Shown here piece by piece: positions 43,313-52,675 of a DNA stretch of 64,000 nucleotides. The notes under the pieces were generated by a model. That model was not told where the DNA came from. It searched no databases and worked only from the letters and a program-made list of their open reading frames with translations. The position numbers and the translations under genes were made by a program. This stretch comes from an endosymbiont of Galathealinum brachiosum (GTDB taxonomy: Bacteria > Pseudomonadota > Gammaproteobacteria > SZUA-229): NCBI GenBank assembly GCA_003349885.1, contig QFXC01000008.1:124001-188000 (forward strand), in the 5' to 3' direction. How positions within the stretch are numbered: the first letter of the stretch is position 1; the number at the start of each line of letters is the position of its first letter.

Positions 43313-44647
43313 CTACTGACGAACTGCCCAGAACTCTAATTCTAGCCCGGGGAAATCTCCACCGATGTGTAATGCGAATCCACCAGAGTGTTTCAATTCA
43401 TTCCAGAAGTCACTTTGTTGATCAAGTTGAAAATAGGTAAAACCTGAGTGAAATGGAATTTGTCGCGGCGCTACAGGAAGTGCTTTTATAGCAATACCTG
43501 GCATCGCTGCATTGACTAACTGTCTTATCCGTTCAACTGGTCCAATTTTAATTTGTGCAGGTAAGTGAGTACGTAATGCCTCTTCTGGCACATCGGCTCT
43601 AACCGATAAAATAAACATGGCAGAACCAATAAGTGATCGATCAGCAATTTCTGCAACTCGAATACCGTATTTCTTTTCTACCAGATTAAGTGAAATTGCA
43701 GTTTGTTCATAAACCATACTTAAACAATTTCTTAATTCAGCTATTACAGGAGTGAATGTGGCCTGCAAATCGTCATGCAGGTACATTGGGAAAGTTGGTG
43801 TACGTTTCGACTTACTTACAAATGTTGAAAGCTCACCCACCATTTGTACAGATTCCGCAAAAAGGTCAACCGGATGTAAGCCGTTCATTTTAGAAAGGTG
43901 ATTTGACATAGGCTCTAATCGATTAATTAATTGCAACATCATATAGTCTGCAATCTCAGCCGTGCCACCACGATTAGTATCTGCAAGACGTCCAGCAATT
44001 GCTTCACCTCTATGATGTAATAAACCAATTAGCTCAGTTAAAAATCCTGATAATTTTGGTGATTTCTTACAATCCAGACAAGTTGCTATGTAACTATCAT
44101 CTAACAAAACATTTTTGTCTTCACGAGACTCGGCTATACGCACTAAACCTATACAGGCATAACCGCTTAAATCATCTGTTTCTAGCATTAGACGAAAACG
44201 TAGCTTTCCAACATGCATCGAAATATTATCGCCGGATTCATTAGAGACATCTCGAGTTTCCTGCTCGTAACTAAAATATCGTGCCAGACCCTGCGAGCTT
44301 TCTTCGGCAATTACATCAACTGCACCAGGACGTTTAACAGGCACGCAAACATAAAGAATTGAATTATGGATATTTTCAGGAACATCGAATACCGGTGGTG
44401 GTTCATCAACATCAGGAAAGCTAAACGGGGTTCCATCAGGAAAGACACCCTTGCCTTTTATTACTGATACTTTTCCCAAAGTAAGCAATTGCTGATCAAT
44501 TTCAAACTCATGCATGCCCCAGCCATAAGCTCCATATGCTGAACATTTGCCCTGCAACAGGCGTTCAAAATAACGTTCCTGCTGCTGGAAATGCTGCGGA
44601 TTTAAAAACATTCCTTCTGACCAGACAACTTTACTATCTAATGACAT
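43313..44647 (-). CDS. tssK: T6SS baseplate subunit TssK
   Basis: The 444-residue protein matches TssK: the start VVWSEGMFLNPQHFQQQERY, GAYGWGMHEFEID near 37 and the C-terminal HIGGDFPGLELEFWAVRQ. TssK links the baseplate (TssEFG) to the TssL/TssM membrane complex. It lies between tssJ and tssL on the minus arm; a strong hairpin lies in the tssJ-tssK gap and a short CAGTT/AACTG hairpin after it. Confidence 0.95.
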   Translation of the reverse strand: MSLDSKVVWSEGMFLNPQHFQQQERYFERLLQGKCSAYGAYGWGMHEFEIDQQLLTLGKVSVIKGKGVFPDGTPFSFPDVDEPPPVFDVPENIHNSILYVCVPVKRPGAVDVIAEESSQGLARYFSYEQETRDVSNESGDNISMHVGKLRFRLMLETDDLSGYACIGLVRIAESREDKNVLLDDSYIATCLDCKKSPKLSGFLTELIGLLHHRGEAIAGRLADTNRGGTAEIADYMMLQLINRLEPMSNHLSKMNGLHPVDLFAESVQMVGELSTFVSKSKRTPTFPMYLHDDLQATFTPVIAELRNCLSMVYEQTAISLNLVEKKYGIRVAEIADRSLIGSAMFILSVRADVPEEALRTHLPAQIKIGPVERIRQLVNAAMPGIAIKALPVAPRQIPFHSGFTYFQLDQQSDFWNELKHSGGFALHIGGDFPGLELEFWAVRQ

Positions 44648-44671
44648 TTTTTATTCGCCAGTTTTTATTTA

Positions 44672-44699
44672 TTTAAAGCCACATAATTTATTATGTGGC
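44672..44699 (-). terminator. Perfect hairpin in the tssJ-tssK gap
   Basis: GCCACATAA-TTTA-TTATGTGGC forms a 9-bp stem with a 4-nt loop and is followed on the minus strand by TTTAAATAAAT. It looks like an intrinsic terminator placed inside the operon and could give partial read-through. Confidence 0.6.
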
Positions 44700-44715
44700 A
44701 ACAATTCAGTGTTAA

Positions 44716-45342
44716 TTAAAAAAGTTTCTTTAATTTATCAGCTGATTTTTTAGTTTTATCTGCTGTATCCTGTGCTTCGTCTGCACTTTCTTTTGTTTTA
44801 TCTACTTTTTCTTTAAAATCACTGCCATCATCAATCTCTTCATCAATCTCTTCATTAAATATAAGCTCATTACCTGATACACGTATAGAAACAGAGTTTC
44901 TAAAAACATTATTTGCCACTACTGGAATAATTAACTTGTATTTTGAATGTTTATATTCAAGAAACTCAGCATATAAAGCTACATAATGCGTTTTTGGAGA
45001 TAAAACAAAATGCTCAGAACGGTTATCACCAGGCTTAAAATGTTTTAGTTTATGAACGGCCAGCATATCAGCACCTAGCACTTCTTTATCACGCTCATAT
45101 AATTCAATAAAATCTGATTTTTTCATCATTTTTTTAGATTTTAGTTCATACATACGAATAAAAACCGGTGACGGTTTACCAAGCTCATCCGGATTTGTAT
45201 CAGCATCAACTTCAAAGGTAATTTCCAAATCAGTATCCAGACCGAAATAACCTCCAACTGCGCCGTTCATTGACTGGCACGCTGTTAAAACAGCAAAAAA
45301 AGATGTTATTAAAATAAGTTTTAAAAGACGAAAGTTTTTCAT
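44716..45342 (-). CDS. tssJ: T6SS outer-membrane lipoprotein TssJ, with charged C-terminal tail
   Basis: The 208-residue protein has a lipoprotein signal ending in LTAC (Cys22) and the TssJ beta-sandwich (LEITFEVDADTNPDELGKPSPVFIRMYELK, then LAVHKLKHFKPGDN). TssJ anchors TssM to the outer membrane. After about residue 165 there is an added acidic run and a Lys/Asp/Ala helix with a repeated DKTK-SAD pattern (about 176-206), not part of the usual fold. It lies 13 bp after tagH. Confidence 0.88.
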   Translation of the reverse strand: MKNFRLLKLILITSFFAVLTACQSMNGAVGGYFGLDTDLEITFEVDADTNPDELGKPSPVFIRMYELKSKKMMKKSDFIELYERDKEVLGADMLAVHKLKHFKPGDNRSEHFVLSPKTHYVALYAEFLEYKHSKYKLIIPVVANNVFRNSVSIRVSGNELIFNEEIDEEIDDGSDFKEKVDKTKESADEAQDTADKTKKSADKLKKLF

Positions 45343-45355
45343 AAAAGCCCTATTA

Positions 45356-47059
45356 TTATGTTTTATTTTTTTGTGACTTTCTCGCGATTGTCAATTTTTG
45401 TAGCTGCTCTTCATAAGCCTGCACAAATTCATCACCAAATAAATACTGAAAAGAACTATCAATATCACCCGCAAGCTCATTATAGTATTCAAGATAAGCA
45501 TCCCAGTTTTTTGCTTTCTGACTGGCAGGCATAAGCCCTGATTTTTTCTGTTTTGCAAACCGCTGCTCTAGTAACACAGGATCAAAGCGCTCAATAACAC
45601 CTTTAAAAGCTGCTCGAATACCAGCTAATATTGCTACCTGATGCTCCGCAATACTTTCAAAACTTTCCTGTACTGCTTCTACCGGTTTTTTATATGCATT
45701 ACCCTGTTTAATAAACATATTTTCAAGGGCATCATCAATATTAGCTGAAAATTTAAGTGGATTATTTTCTACCGGTTGAATAGTCGTTACATTCATTCTA
45801 AATTCATTTTTTATGGAGCTACGTGATCCTAACACCTGCATCAGGCCACTAACCATTTCACGCACAACTTCACCAACAACCTGATTAACCCTGGTAATTT
45901 CTTCATCATTCATATTTAACTGATGTAAACCCATCGCATTAATTAAAGTAGTATCAACAGTAACGTTACTGGGAATGCCTTTTTGCTGGGAAATCATTTG
46001 CTGCTTGAGAACTTCGAGCTCGGATTGAAGTTTTGCCTGAGCTTGCTGTTGCGCCAATAGCACCTCGTTTGCTGGTGTATCAAATTTTCCTGTAAGGTGA
46101 TGTTGAGCTACCGGCTCATCAGCAACTGTTACTGGTGCTACGGGTTTTGCAGGTGCCTGAGGTTGTGCTGGTTTAGGCACAACAGGTGGTTCAGTTAATG
46201 GCGTTGATGGTTTTATTTGTGGTGTAACATTCTGTGCTGCAGGAGCTGCAGGTTCTGATGACATAAAATCATCATCCCAGTCATCGGGTATACCACCACC
46301 AGTAGATGGAGCACCAGAAAGCTGGTTGTCTGGTGTTGCTTCAGGCCAGGAAACTTGCTGGTTTAAAAGGTCTGACTGATCTGAATGTGAAGGCCCGCCG
46401 AATGGATCACTCGCAGGTTGAGAAGCAAATGAATCTCCCCCGCCAAGGCCATCAAGACCGCCTTTAAAAGGGTCATTAGTGTCACCTGGAATGCTACTTC
46501 CAATGCTTCCACCTTGCGCTTTATCCAGAGCAGCAAGCGGGTCTGTTTCTTCGGGATTAGCAGTAAAGAGCGAGTCAGCACTGGAGACATGACCGCCACC
46601 AAACGGGTTAGCGTCATTTTGCCCAAAACTACTTTCCTGGGGTGCTGATGAAAAAATATCATCCATAGAATTACCAGAAGCAGAACTCGCGCTACTGGCA
46701 AACGGATCAGCTGATGCACCAAAATCCTGTTGCGCTGCACCGGCTACATTAGCAGAAAATGAATAATCCCCCAGCTCAAAACTATCACCATCGTTAATTG
46801 GTAACCGGGTACCTTTACCCATTGGATTTACAGCACCATTAAAGAATGTGCCATTCGTACTTAAATCTGTGAGGTAAAACTGACCATTTTCACAACTGAG
46901 CTGGCAATGGCATGAAGATAAAAATCGTTCCGGATCATCAAGCACCCAGTTATTATCTTTAGCACGCCCAAGTGAACCACCCGCTTCATCGAAGGTTTTA
47001 GTTGTCTCAGCGAGATTAACTGATTCCGGGGCTCTATTAATGGTTACTATTAATGGCAT
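45356..47059 (-). CDS. tagH: T6SS FHA-domain protein TagH (Fha)
   Basis: The 567-residue protein has an N-terminal FHA domain (about 1-100) with GSLGRAKDNNWVLDDP, the SSCH phosphothreonine-binding loop and LTDLSTNGTFFNG. A long Ser/Asp/Gly/Pro/Gln-rich linker (about 110-340) follows, then the TagH C-terminal domain (about 370-560) with RFDPVLLEQRF. Fha reads phosphothreonine made by PpkA and is needed for T6SS assembly. It is the first gene of the minus arm, facing tssA. Confidence 0.93.
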   Translation of the reverse strand: MPLIVTINRAPESVNLAETTKTFDEAGGSLGRAKDNNWVLDDPERFLSSCHCQLSCENGQFYLTDLSTNGTFFNGAVNPMGKGTRLPINDGDSFELGDYSFSANVAGAAQQDFGASADPFASSASSASGNSMDDIFSSAPQESSFGQNDANPFGGGHVSSADSLFTANPEETDPLAALDKAQGGSIGSSIPGDTNDPFKGGLDGLGGGDSFASQPASDPFGGPSHSDQSDLLNQQVSWPEATPDNQLSGAPSTGGGIPDDWDDDFMSSEPAAPAAQNVTPQIKPSTPLTEPPVVPKPAQPQAPAKPVAPVTVADEPVAQHHLTGKFDTPANEVLLAQQQAQAKLQSELEVLKQQMISQQKGIPSNVTVDTTLINAMGLHQLNMNDEEITRVNQVVGEVVREMVSGLMQVLGSRSSIKNEFRMNVTTIQPVENNPLKFSANIDDALENMFIKQGNAYKKPVEAVQESFESIAEHQVAILAGIRAAFKGVIERFDPVLLEQRFAKQKKSGLMPASQKAKNWDAYLEYYNELAGDIDSSFQYLFGDEFVQAYEEQLQKLTIARKSQKNKT

Positions 47060-47394
47060 CTAATACATCATCCTGACAATTATCTTAATTACATTTTAAT
47101 TATGGATCTGTTTGAACGGTTAACTTCGTTAAAATTTTAGTTAATTAGACTATTGTAGCCTTTCAAAAATCTAAAACCAGACCAAGCCGCAAATATTACC
47201 CATAGATTGTTGATGTTCCAAGTAATTGACGATAATTCTTAAGAAATATTTTAACTTAAGACCATAAATCACGCTGTTAGCTTTACATAAGCATTTCAAT
47301 ACCTTATAAGTATATAGATTAAAACGCCAGCGAAGGCGAAATATTAGTCTTTGCTAATAGAAATAAAAAAATAAAGCGTAAGGAATAAAAATAA
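47060..47394. other. Divergent control region between the two T6SS arms
   Basis: These 335 bases separate tagH and tssA. The plus-side promoter is listed separately. On the minus strand TACAAT near 47152-47157 could be a -10 for tagH, but its -35 is poor. No sigma-54 -24/-12 element was recognised. Confidence 0.6.
47282..47310 (+). promoter_or_regulatory. Sigma-70-type promoter of the tssA arm
   Basis: TTTACA (47282-47287) and TATAAG (47305-47310) are separated by exactly 17 bp. The start would fall near 47317, giving a leader of about 78 nt before tssA. Confidence 0.6.
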
Positions 47395-48513
47395 ATGGCG
47401 TCTGAAGAAATAATACAGCTGGACAGTCTTTTACAACCCATCTCGGAAGATAACCCAGTTGGTGATGATATACGCGAAGACTCCTCCCCTACATCCGCTT
47501 ATTACTCAATCAAAGATGCGCGTAATGCTGCACGTGCAGCAGAACGCAACAACATGTTTGATGGTGATAGCAGTGAAGCTGATGATCAATGGCGAAAAAT
47601 TCTTGAGCTAGCCCCTGATATTTTACAGAACAATGCAAAAGACCTCGAAGTAGCAAGCTGGTACACAGAAGCGTTAATACGACGTTATGGATTTCAGGGT
47701 TTAAGAGACGGCTTTAGATTAATACATGGTTTAATTGATCAGTACTGGGATAACCTTTACCCATTACCAGATGAAGACGGCGTTGAAACCAGAGTTGCAT
47801 CTCTCACCGGTTTAAACGGAGAAGGCGCTGAAGGTGTAATTATTGCGCCAATTAGAAATGTACTAATCACACAGGGTAATGAGCCAGGACCTTTTAGTTT
47901 ATGGAAATACCAGCAAGCGCTTGAAGTAGAAAAAATTATTGATGAAGAAGCTAAATCCGACAAGGCATCTAAATTAGGATTTAGTAATGAAGATGTTGAA
48001 CGTTGCGTATCTGAGTCAAGTGAAGAATTCTTCGTAAATATATGCGATGACGTTAGTATTTCTATTGATACTTATAGAGAAATTGGCAGCATGCTTGATG
48101 AATACTGTGGCATAAACGATGCGCCGCCTATTAGTAACATCATCAACATACTGACAGAAAGTCAGGGCGCAATAAACCATATAGGCAAATATAAAATTCC
48201 AGCTGATGATGCAGGTGAAATGTCTTCGGATGAATCTGGCGATGCATCTGATCCATCGGGTGAATCTACAGGTCAGGTAGCGCAAGCCTCAGGCCCAATC
48301 AAAACCAGAGCGGATGCATTTAAAAAACTCATAGAAATTTCTGAGTTTTTTCGTAAAACAGAACCACATTCGCCAATTTCATATATAATTGAACGAGCGG
48401 TAAAATGGGGTGACATGCCTCTGGATGACCTTATGAAAGAACTGATACCCGACTCTTCTGCAAGAGACTTCTATGGTTCTTTAACTGGCGTTAAAACTGA
48501 AGACGAATATTAA
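47395..48513 (+). CDS. tssA: T6SS cap/baseplate protein TssA
   Basis: The 372-residue protein has the ImpA_N domain (about 10-140: LLQPISEDNPVGDDIRED, YWDNLYPLPDEDG) and a C-terminal part with TRADAFKKLIEISEFFRKTEPHSPI-type helix near 302. TssA primes sheath and tube polymerisation. An acidic Ser/Gly linker (about 275-300) joins the two parts. AAGGA precedes the ATG by 10 bp. tssB follows after 24 bp. Confidence 0.93.
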   Translation: MASEEIIQLDSLLQPISEDNPVGDDIREDSSPTSAYYSIKDARNAARAAERNNMFDGDSSEADDQWRKILELAPDILQNNAKDLEVASWYTEALIRRYGFQGLRDGFRLIHGLIDQYWDNLYPLPDEDGVETRVASLTGLNGEGAEGVIIAPIRNVLITQGNEPGPFSLWKYQQALEVEKIIDEEAKSDKASKLGFSNEDVERCVSESSEEFFVNICDDVSISIDTYREIGSMLDEYCGINDAPPISNIINILTESQGAINHIGKYKIPADDAGEMSSDESGDASDPSGESTGQVAQASGPIKTRADAFKKLIEISEFFRKTEPHSPISYIIERAVKWGDMPLDDLMKELIPDSSARDFYGSLTGVKTEDEY

Positions 48514-48537
48514 TTAAAAAAACAAGAGGAATAAAAC

Positions 48538-49056
48538 ATGTCTGAAAGCATTCACGACAAACTAAAACGAGTAAGGAAACCCCGTGTTCACATCACCTAC
48601 GATGTAGAAACTAATGGTGCCGTACAGAATAAAGAAATCCCTTTTGTTATGGGTGTAATGGGTGATTACTCTGGTGACAACACAGAGAATAAAAAAGCCC
48701 TGAAAGACCGCAAATTTTCTCAGGTAGACCGTGACAACTTCAATGAAGTTATGAACAACATCTCACCTGAAGTAAACATGAAAGTCGAAAATACGCTTGA
48801 GGGTGATGGCAGCGAAATGTCTGTTGAACTCGGTTTTAAAAGCATGGAAGACTTCGAGCCACAAAATATTGTTGAAAAAGTCGATCCACTGAAAAAATTA
48901 ATGGAAACACGAAACAAACTTCGTGACCTGTTAACAAAAGCGGATCGTTCAGAAGATCTTGAAAACTTATTAGAAGAAGTATTAAGCAACGCAGACTCAC
49001 TCGCCTCTTTACAGGGCGAACTGGGCTCAGATGATGAAAAAAAAGGTGACGAATAA
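48538..49056 (+). CDS. tssB: T6SS contractile sheath small subunit TssB (VipA)
   Basis: The 172-residue protein begins [20 protein letters not shown] and includes [19 protein letters not shown] and the C-terminal helix [20 protein letters not shown], all standard for TssB. With TssC it builds the sheath that ClpV recycles. AGAGGA precedes the ATG; the stop shares one base with the tssC start, so translation is coupled. Confidence 0.96.
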   Translation: MSESIHDKLKRVRKPRVHITYDVETNGAVQNKEIPFVMGVMGDYSGDNTENKKALKDRKFSQVDRDNFNEVMNNISPEVNMKVENTLEGDGSEMSVELGFKSMEDFEPQNIVEKVDPLKKLMETRNKLRDLLTKADRSEDLENLLEEVLSNADSLASLQGELGSDDEKKGDE

Positions 49057-50546
49057 TGAGCGATACAGAAAAAGAATCGCAAGCAGCAGAAGCGGAAGCT
49101 GAAGAACAGGTCAGTTTTCTTGAGCAGGCTATTTCTGCAACCAAACAAACTTCACGCGATGAAACAGAAGATCTTTTAAAAGCACTTACCAAAGAAGCAA
49201 TGGATGGTACGATTAAGTGGGATAAAAATCTGTCTGTAACAATCAACAGTGCAATAGCTGCAATTGACAAAGTGATGTCCAGGCAGTTATCAGCAATCAT
49301 GCAGAATGATAAATTCCAGAAACTGGAAGGCTCATGGCGTGGTTTAAATCACCTTGTTTCAAACTCTGAAACCAGTACTGATTTAAAAATTCGCGTTATG
49401 AATATAAACAAGAAAGAACTTACAAAAGATCTTGAAAAAGCGGTTGAATTTGACCAGAGCCAGATTTTTAAGAAAATTTACGAAAGTGAATTTGGTACAG
49501 CTGGTGGTGAACCTTATGCTGCACTCATTGGTGATTATGAGTTTTCTGCACACCCTGATGATTTAGATATGTTAACAAGCATGTCTAATGTTGCTGCCGC
49601 AGGTTTCTGCCCATTTGTTTCAGCTGCTGATCCAAAAATGTTTGGTTTCGATAGCTTCACTGAACTTTCTAAACCACGTGACCTGGAAAAGATATTCGAT
49701 TCAGCAGAATATACTAAATGGCGTAGTTTCCGAGATAGTGAAGATGCACGTTTTGTAACGTTAACCATGCCTCGTACACTGGCTCGCTTACCTTATGGTG
49801 CAGCAACTAAACCAGTAGAAGCATTTAATTTTGAAGAAGCGAGTTTAGATTCTGATGGTCGTCAGTTAGAAAGTGAACATGATGAATATTGCTGGATGAA
49901 TGCAGCATATTCGATGGGAACTACACTAACTCAGTCTTATGCAGAATATGGCTGGTGCACAAGTATTCGTGGTGCTGAAGGTGGCGGTAAAGTTGAAGGC
50001 CTACCTAGCCATACGTTTGTTAGTGATGATGGTGACGTTGATGCAAAATGCCCAACAGAAATTGGTATCACTGACCGACGCGAAGCTGAATTAAGCAAAC
50101 TTGGCTTCCTGCCTCTTTGTCATTATAAAAATACAGATTACGCTGTATTCTTTGGTGCTCAAACGACTCAGAAACCTAAGAAGTTTGATGATCCGGCTGC
50201 AACTGCAAATGCAGAAATTTCTGCTCGTCTTCCATACATAATGGCAACTTCACGTATTGCTCACTTCCTGAAAGTAATGGCACGTGACAAGATTGGTTCA
50301 TTTATGGAAGCCAGTGATGCTGAAGAATGGTTGAATCGCTGGATTGCAGGCTATGTTAACGCAAGTCCTGGTGCAAGCGCTGAAATGAAAGCTCGCTTCC
50401 CACTAGCTGAAGCAAACATAGAAGTTAAAGAAACACCTGGCCAACCAGGTGTATATAGTGCAGTAGCCTATATGCGCCCATGGTTACAGATGGAAGAACT
50501 TAGCGCTTCTATGCGTATGGTTGCGAGTATCCCTAAAGCGGGTTAA
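49056..50546 (+). CDS. tssC: T6SS contractile sheath large subunit TssC (VipB)
   Basis: The 496-residue protein matches TssC: an acidic N-terminus (about 1-40) that includes the ClpV-contact region, [21 protein letters not shown] near 87, [13 protein letters not shown] near 152, [17 protein letters not shown] near 184 and [17 protein letters not shown] near 230. It forms the sheath with TssB, to which it is coupled. A hairpin terminator follows. Confidence 0.97.
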   Translation: MSDTEKESQAAEAEAEEQVSFLEQAISATKQTSRDETEDLLKALTKEAMDGTIKWDKNLSVTINSAIAAIDKVMSRQLSAIMQNDKFQKLEGSWRGLNHLVSNSETSTDLKIRVMNINKKELTKDLEKAVEFDQSQIFKKIYESEFGTAGGEPYAALIGDYEFSAHPDDLDMLTSMSNVAAAGFCPFVSAADPKMFGFDSFTELSKPRDLEKIFDSAEYTKWRSFRDSEDARFVTLTMPRTLARLPYGAATKPVEAFNFEEASLDSDGRQLESEHDEYCWMNAAYSMGTTLTQSYAEYGWCTSIRGAEGGGKVEGLPSHTFVSDDGDVDAKCPTEIGITDRREAELSKLGFLPLCHYKNTDYAVFFGAQTTQKPKKFDDPAATANAEISARLPYIMATSRIAHFLKVMARDKIGSFMEASDAEEWLNRWIAGYVNASPGASAEMKARFPLAEANIEVKETPGQPGVYSAVAYMRPWLQMEELSASMRMVASIPKAG

Positions 50547-50568
50547 TACTTAAAACGATGTGAATTCA

Positions 50569-50600
50569 GAAACCGTATCTTTTGATACGGTTTCTGTTTC
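50569..50600 (+). terminator. Hairpin terminator after tssC
   Basis: GAAACCGTATC-TTTT-GATACGGTTTC is a perfect 11-bp stem with a 4-nt loop, followed by TGTTTCTT. It sits inside the T6SS plus arm between tssC and the second tssC and may make TssB/TssC more abundant than downstream products. Confidence 0.7.
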
Positions 50601-50636
50601 TTAACGATAAAAAAATAAATTCAAATCGGTAAATGA

Positions 50637-52133
50637 ATGTCCAGGGATAAGTCGACAGAACCCAGAATCAATCTAGACAGCCTCTTGTCAAAATCGGCTT
50701 ATATTACCAGCGTTCAACAATTTTTAAATGAAACCGACTATCTAAAAGCACTTACCTACTGGTTATCAGAATTTACACCTGTAGAACAGCTTAAAGAACC
50801 TGAAGATATCATTGATGCAATACAACGATCAATTTCAGACATTGATCATATGATCAATGATCAGGTCAATGAAATTATTCACAATAAAAGTTTTCAAAAA
50901 CTGGAATCTTCATGGCGCGGACTGTGGTATTTAGCAGTACAGGCCGACGGCACCAAAAATATAAAAATTAAACTATTTAATGCTACCTGGTCAGAGCTTT
51001 CTCGTGATGTTGCACGTGCTTTAGAATTTGATCAGAGCCAGCTATTTCAAAAAGTTTATAATGAAGAATATGGCTCACCAGGCGGTGAACCTTATGGTGT
51101 ATTAATTGGTGATTATGAAATTAGCCATAAACCTTCCAGAGAACATAAACATGATGATCTGGCCACTTTAGAAGGTATTTCACAGGTTGCTGCTGCTTCA
51201 TTTTCTCCATTTATAACCGGTGCATCACCTGAGTTATTTGGTTTAGATGACTTTTCAACGCTAGGCAACCCGTTAAATTTACACAGTATATTTGCACAGA
51301 AAGAATATATTAAATGGCGCGCATTTAGAGATAAAAAAGATTCTCAATTCGTTGGTTTAACCATGCCACGCATATTAATGCGATTACCCTATCGTAAAAC
51401 ACCCGGTAGTTATAAAGGCATGTTTTTTTACGAACAGGTTTCCAGTCATAATCGTGAGAATTACTGCTGGGGAAATGCGGCATACGGTTTCGCTGGCATT
51501 ATGATTCGTGAGTTTGCAAATGTTGGCTGGTTTGGCCATATAAGAGGAGTTCCCAGAAATCAGATTGGTGGAGGTTTACTAACCAACCTGCCCTGTGATG
51601 TTTTTGAAACAGATGCAGAGGACATTGCAAACAAACCGGTTACTGATGTCATCATTACCGATATAAGAGAGCGTGAACTTAGCGACCTTGGTTTTGTTCC
51701 TTTATGCCAGTGTTACAACACACCCTTTGCTGCTTTTTATGGTAATCAGTCGACACACAAACCTAAACGGCAGTCGAGCCACGAAGGAGAAGTGAACGCA
51801 CGTTTATCTGCTATGTTACAACATGTTCTGTGCGGTGCACGTGTTGCACATTATATTAAAGTAATGATTCGAGACAAAGTCGGCTCTTTTACAACGGCTG
51901 ATGAATGTGAAGATTTTCTACGCAACTGGTTATTTAAATACACCACCGGGCGTGAAGATTTAGAATGGGAAGAACAGGCTCGTTATCCATTAAGAGAAGC
52001 TGCAGTAAGAGTAAAGGAACATCCTGTGAAACCTGGTGAGTTTGTATGTGTAATACATTTACGCCCTCATTATCAATTAGATAATATGGTTTCTGAACTG
52101 GAACTGGTTACCGAACTTGCTCAGTCAGCATAG
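50637..52133 (+). CDS. Second TssC-family sheath protein (TssC paralogue)
   Basis: The 498-residue protein is clearly TssC-like: KSFQKLESSWRGLWYLA near 84, GEPYGVLIGDYEI near 150, SPFITGASPELFGLDDF near 190 and FVGLTMPRILMRLPY near 237 match the first TssC. It has no second TssB partner. The N-terminus differs (VQQFLNETDYLKALTYWLSE). A similar pair, TssC40/TssC41, is known in Agrobacterium, where one TssB serves both. The ATG has no good ribosome site. Confidence 0.92.
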   Translation: MSRDKSTEPRINLDSLLSKSAYITSVQQFLNETDYLKALTYWLSEFTPVEQLKEPEDIIDAIQRSISDIDHMINDQVNEIIHNKSFQKLESSWRGLWYLAVQADGTKNIKIKLFNATWSELSRDVARALEFDQSQLFQKVYNEEYGSPGGEPYGVLIGDYEISHKPSREHKHDDLATLEGISQVAAASFSPFITGASPELFGLDDFSTLGNPLNLHSIFAQKEYIKWRAFRDKKDSQFVGLTMPRILMRLPYRKTPGSYKGMFFYEQVSSHNRENYCWGNAAYGFAGIMIREFANVGWFGHIRGVPRNQIGGGLLTNLPCDVFETDAEDIANKPVTDVIITDIRERELSDLGFVPLCQCYNTPFAAFYGNQSTHKPKRQSSHEGEVNARLSAMLQHVLCGARVAHYIKVMIRDKVGSFTTADECEDFLRNWLFKYTTGREDLEWEEQARYPLREAAVRVKEHPVKPGEFVCVIHLRPHYQLDNMVSELELVTELAQSA

Positions 52134-52177
52134 ATAAAAACTACTTGCACAATAAACAAATAATATAACAATTAATT

Positions 52178-52675
52178 ATGGCAAGATTAGATAAAAAGAA
52201 AAAGCTGCGTCCATCCATATTAGATCGTTTAATTGATAACGATCCGGATAATAATGTGGAAGTTGACCCTGACCAGCACCAGAAATTAAAAGAACTTCGC
52301 AACAGCGTACGTCGTGATCTGGAAAATTTACTTAATACTCGTTTCAGAATGATCGAACCTGATAGTGAGTTGACTGAAATACAAAGCTCATTATTAAATT
52401 ATGGTCTTCCTGATCTTGCAACGGTAAACATCGCCGATAGCGAAAAACGCGAAGAGTTTATACAACATCTGGAGACTATTCTCATAGAATATGAACCCAG
52501 ATTTAAATCAGTTAAAGTAAGATATATGGATAATTCAGATTCACTGGACCGCACATTAAGATTTAGAATCGATGCAACGCTCTATGCAGACCCATCACCT
52601 GAAATGGTAGTATTTGATTCTATACTTGAACCTGTCACTCGAACTGTAAGTGTGGAGGAGACAAGTCATGGCTGA
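52178..52675 (+). CDS. tssE: T6SS baseplate subunit TssE (gp25-like)
   Basis: The 165-residue protein is a gp25-like baseplate wedge protein. The start RPSILDRLIDNDP, LRNSVRRDLENLLNTR near 45, and LLNYGLPDL near 72 are the family marks, followed by IEYEPRFKSVKVRY. It overlaps tssF by 8 nt, so the two are coupled. Confidence 0.95.
   Translation: MARLDKKKKLRPSILDRLIDNDPDNNVEVDPDQHQKLKELRNSVRRDLENLLNTRFRMIEPDSELTEIQSSLLNYGLPDLATVNIADSEKREEFIQHLETILIEYEPRFKSVKVRYMDNSDSLDRTLRFRIDATLYADPSPEMVVFDSILEPVTRTVSVEETSHG

Noticed and set aside
47060..47394. Sigma-54 promoter for the T6SS
   Set aside because: Sigma-54 control is common for T6SS, but no GG-N10-GC type -24/-12 pair was found in the divergent region, while a sigma-70-like pair was.
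48720..49300. Long minus-strand open frames over the tssB-tssC junction
   Set aside because: Antisense of strongly supported tssB and tssC; Ser/Phe/Leu-rich composition is what the antisense of their Glu/Lys-rich codons gives.
52178..52675. Possible Hcp in its usual slot before tssF
   Set aside because: The sequence has the gp25-like TssE motifs (SILDRLIDNDP, LNYGLPDL) and lacks Hcp features, so Hcp is absent from this slot.
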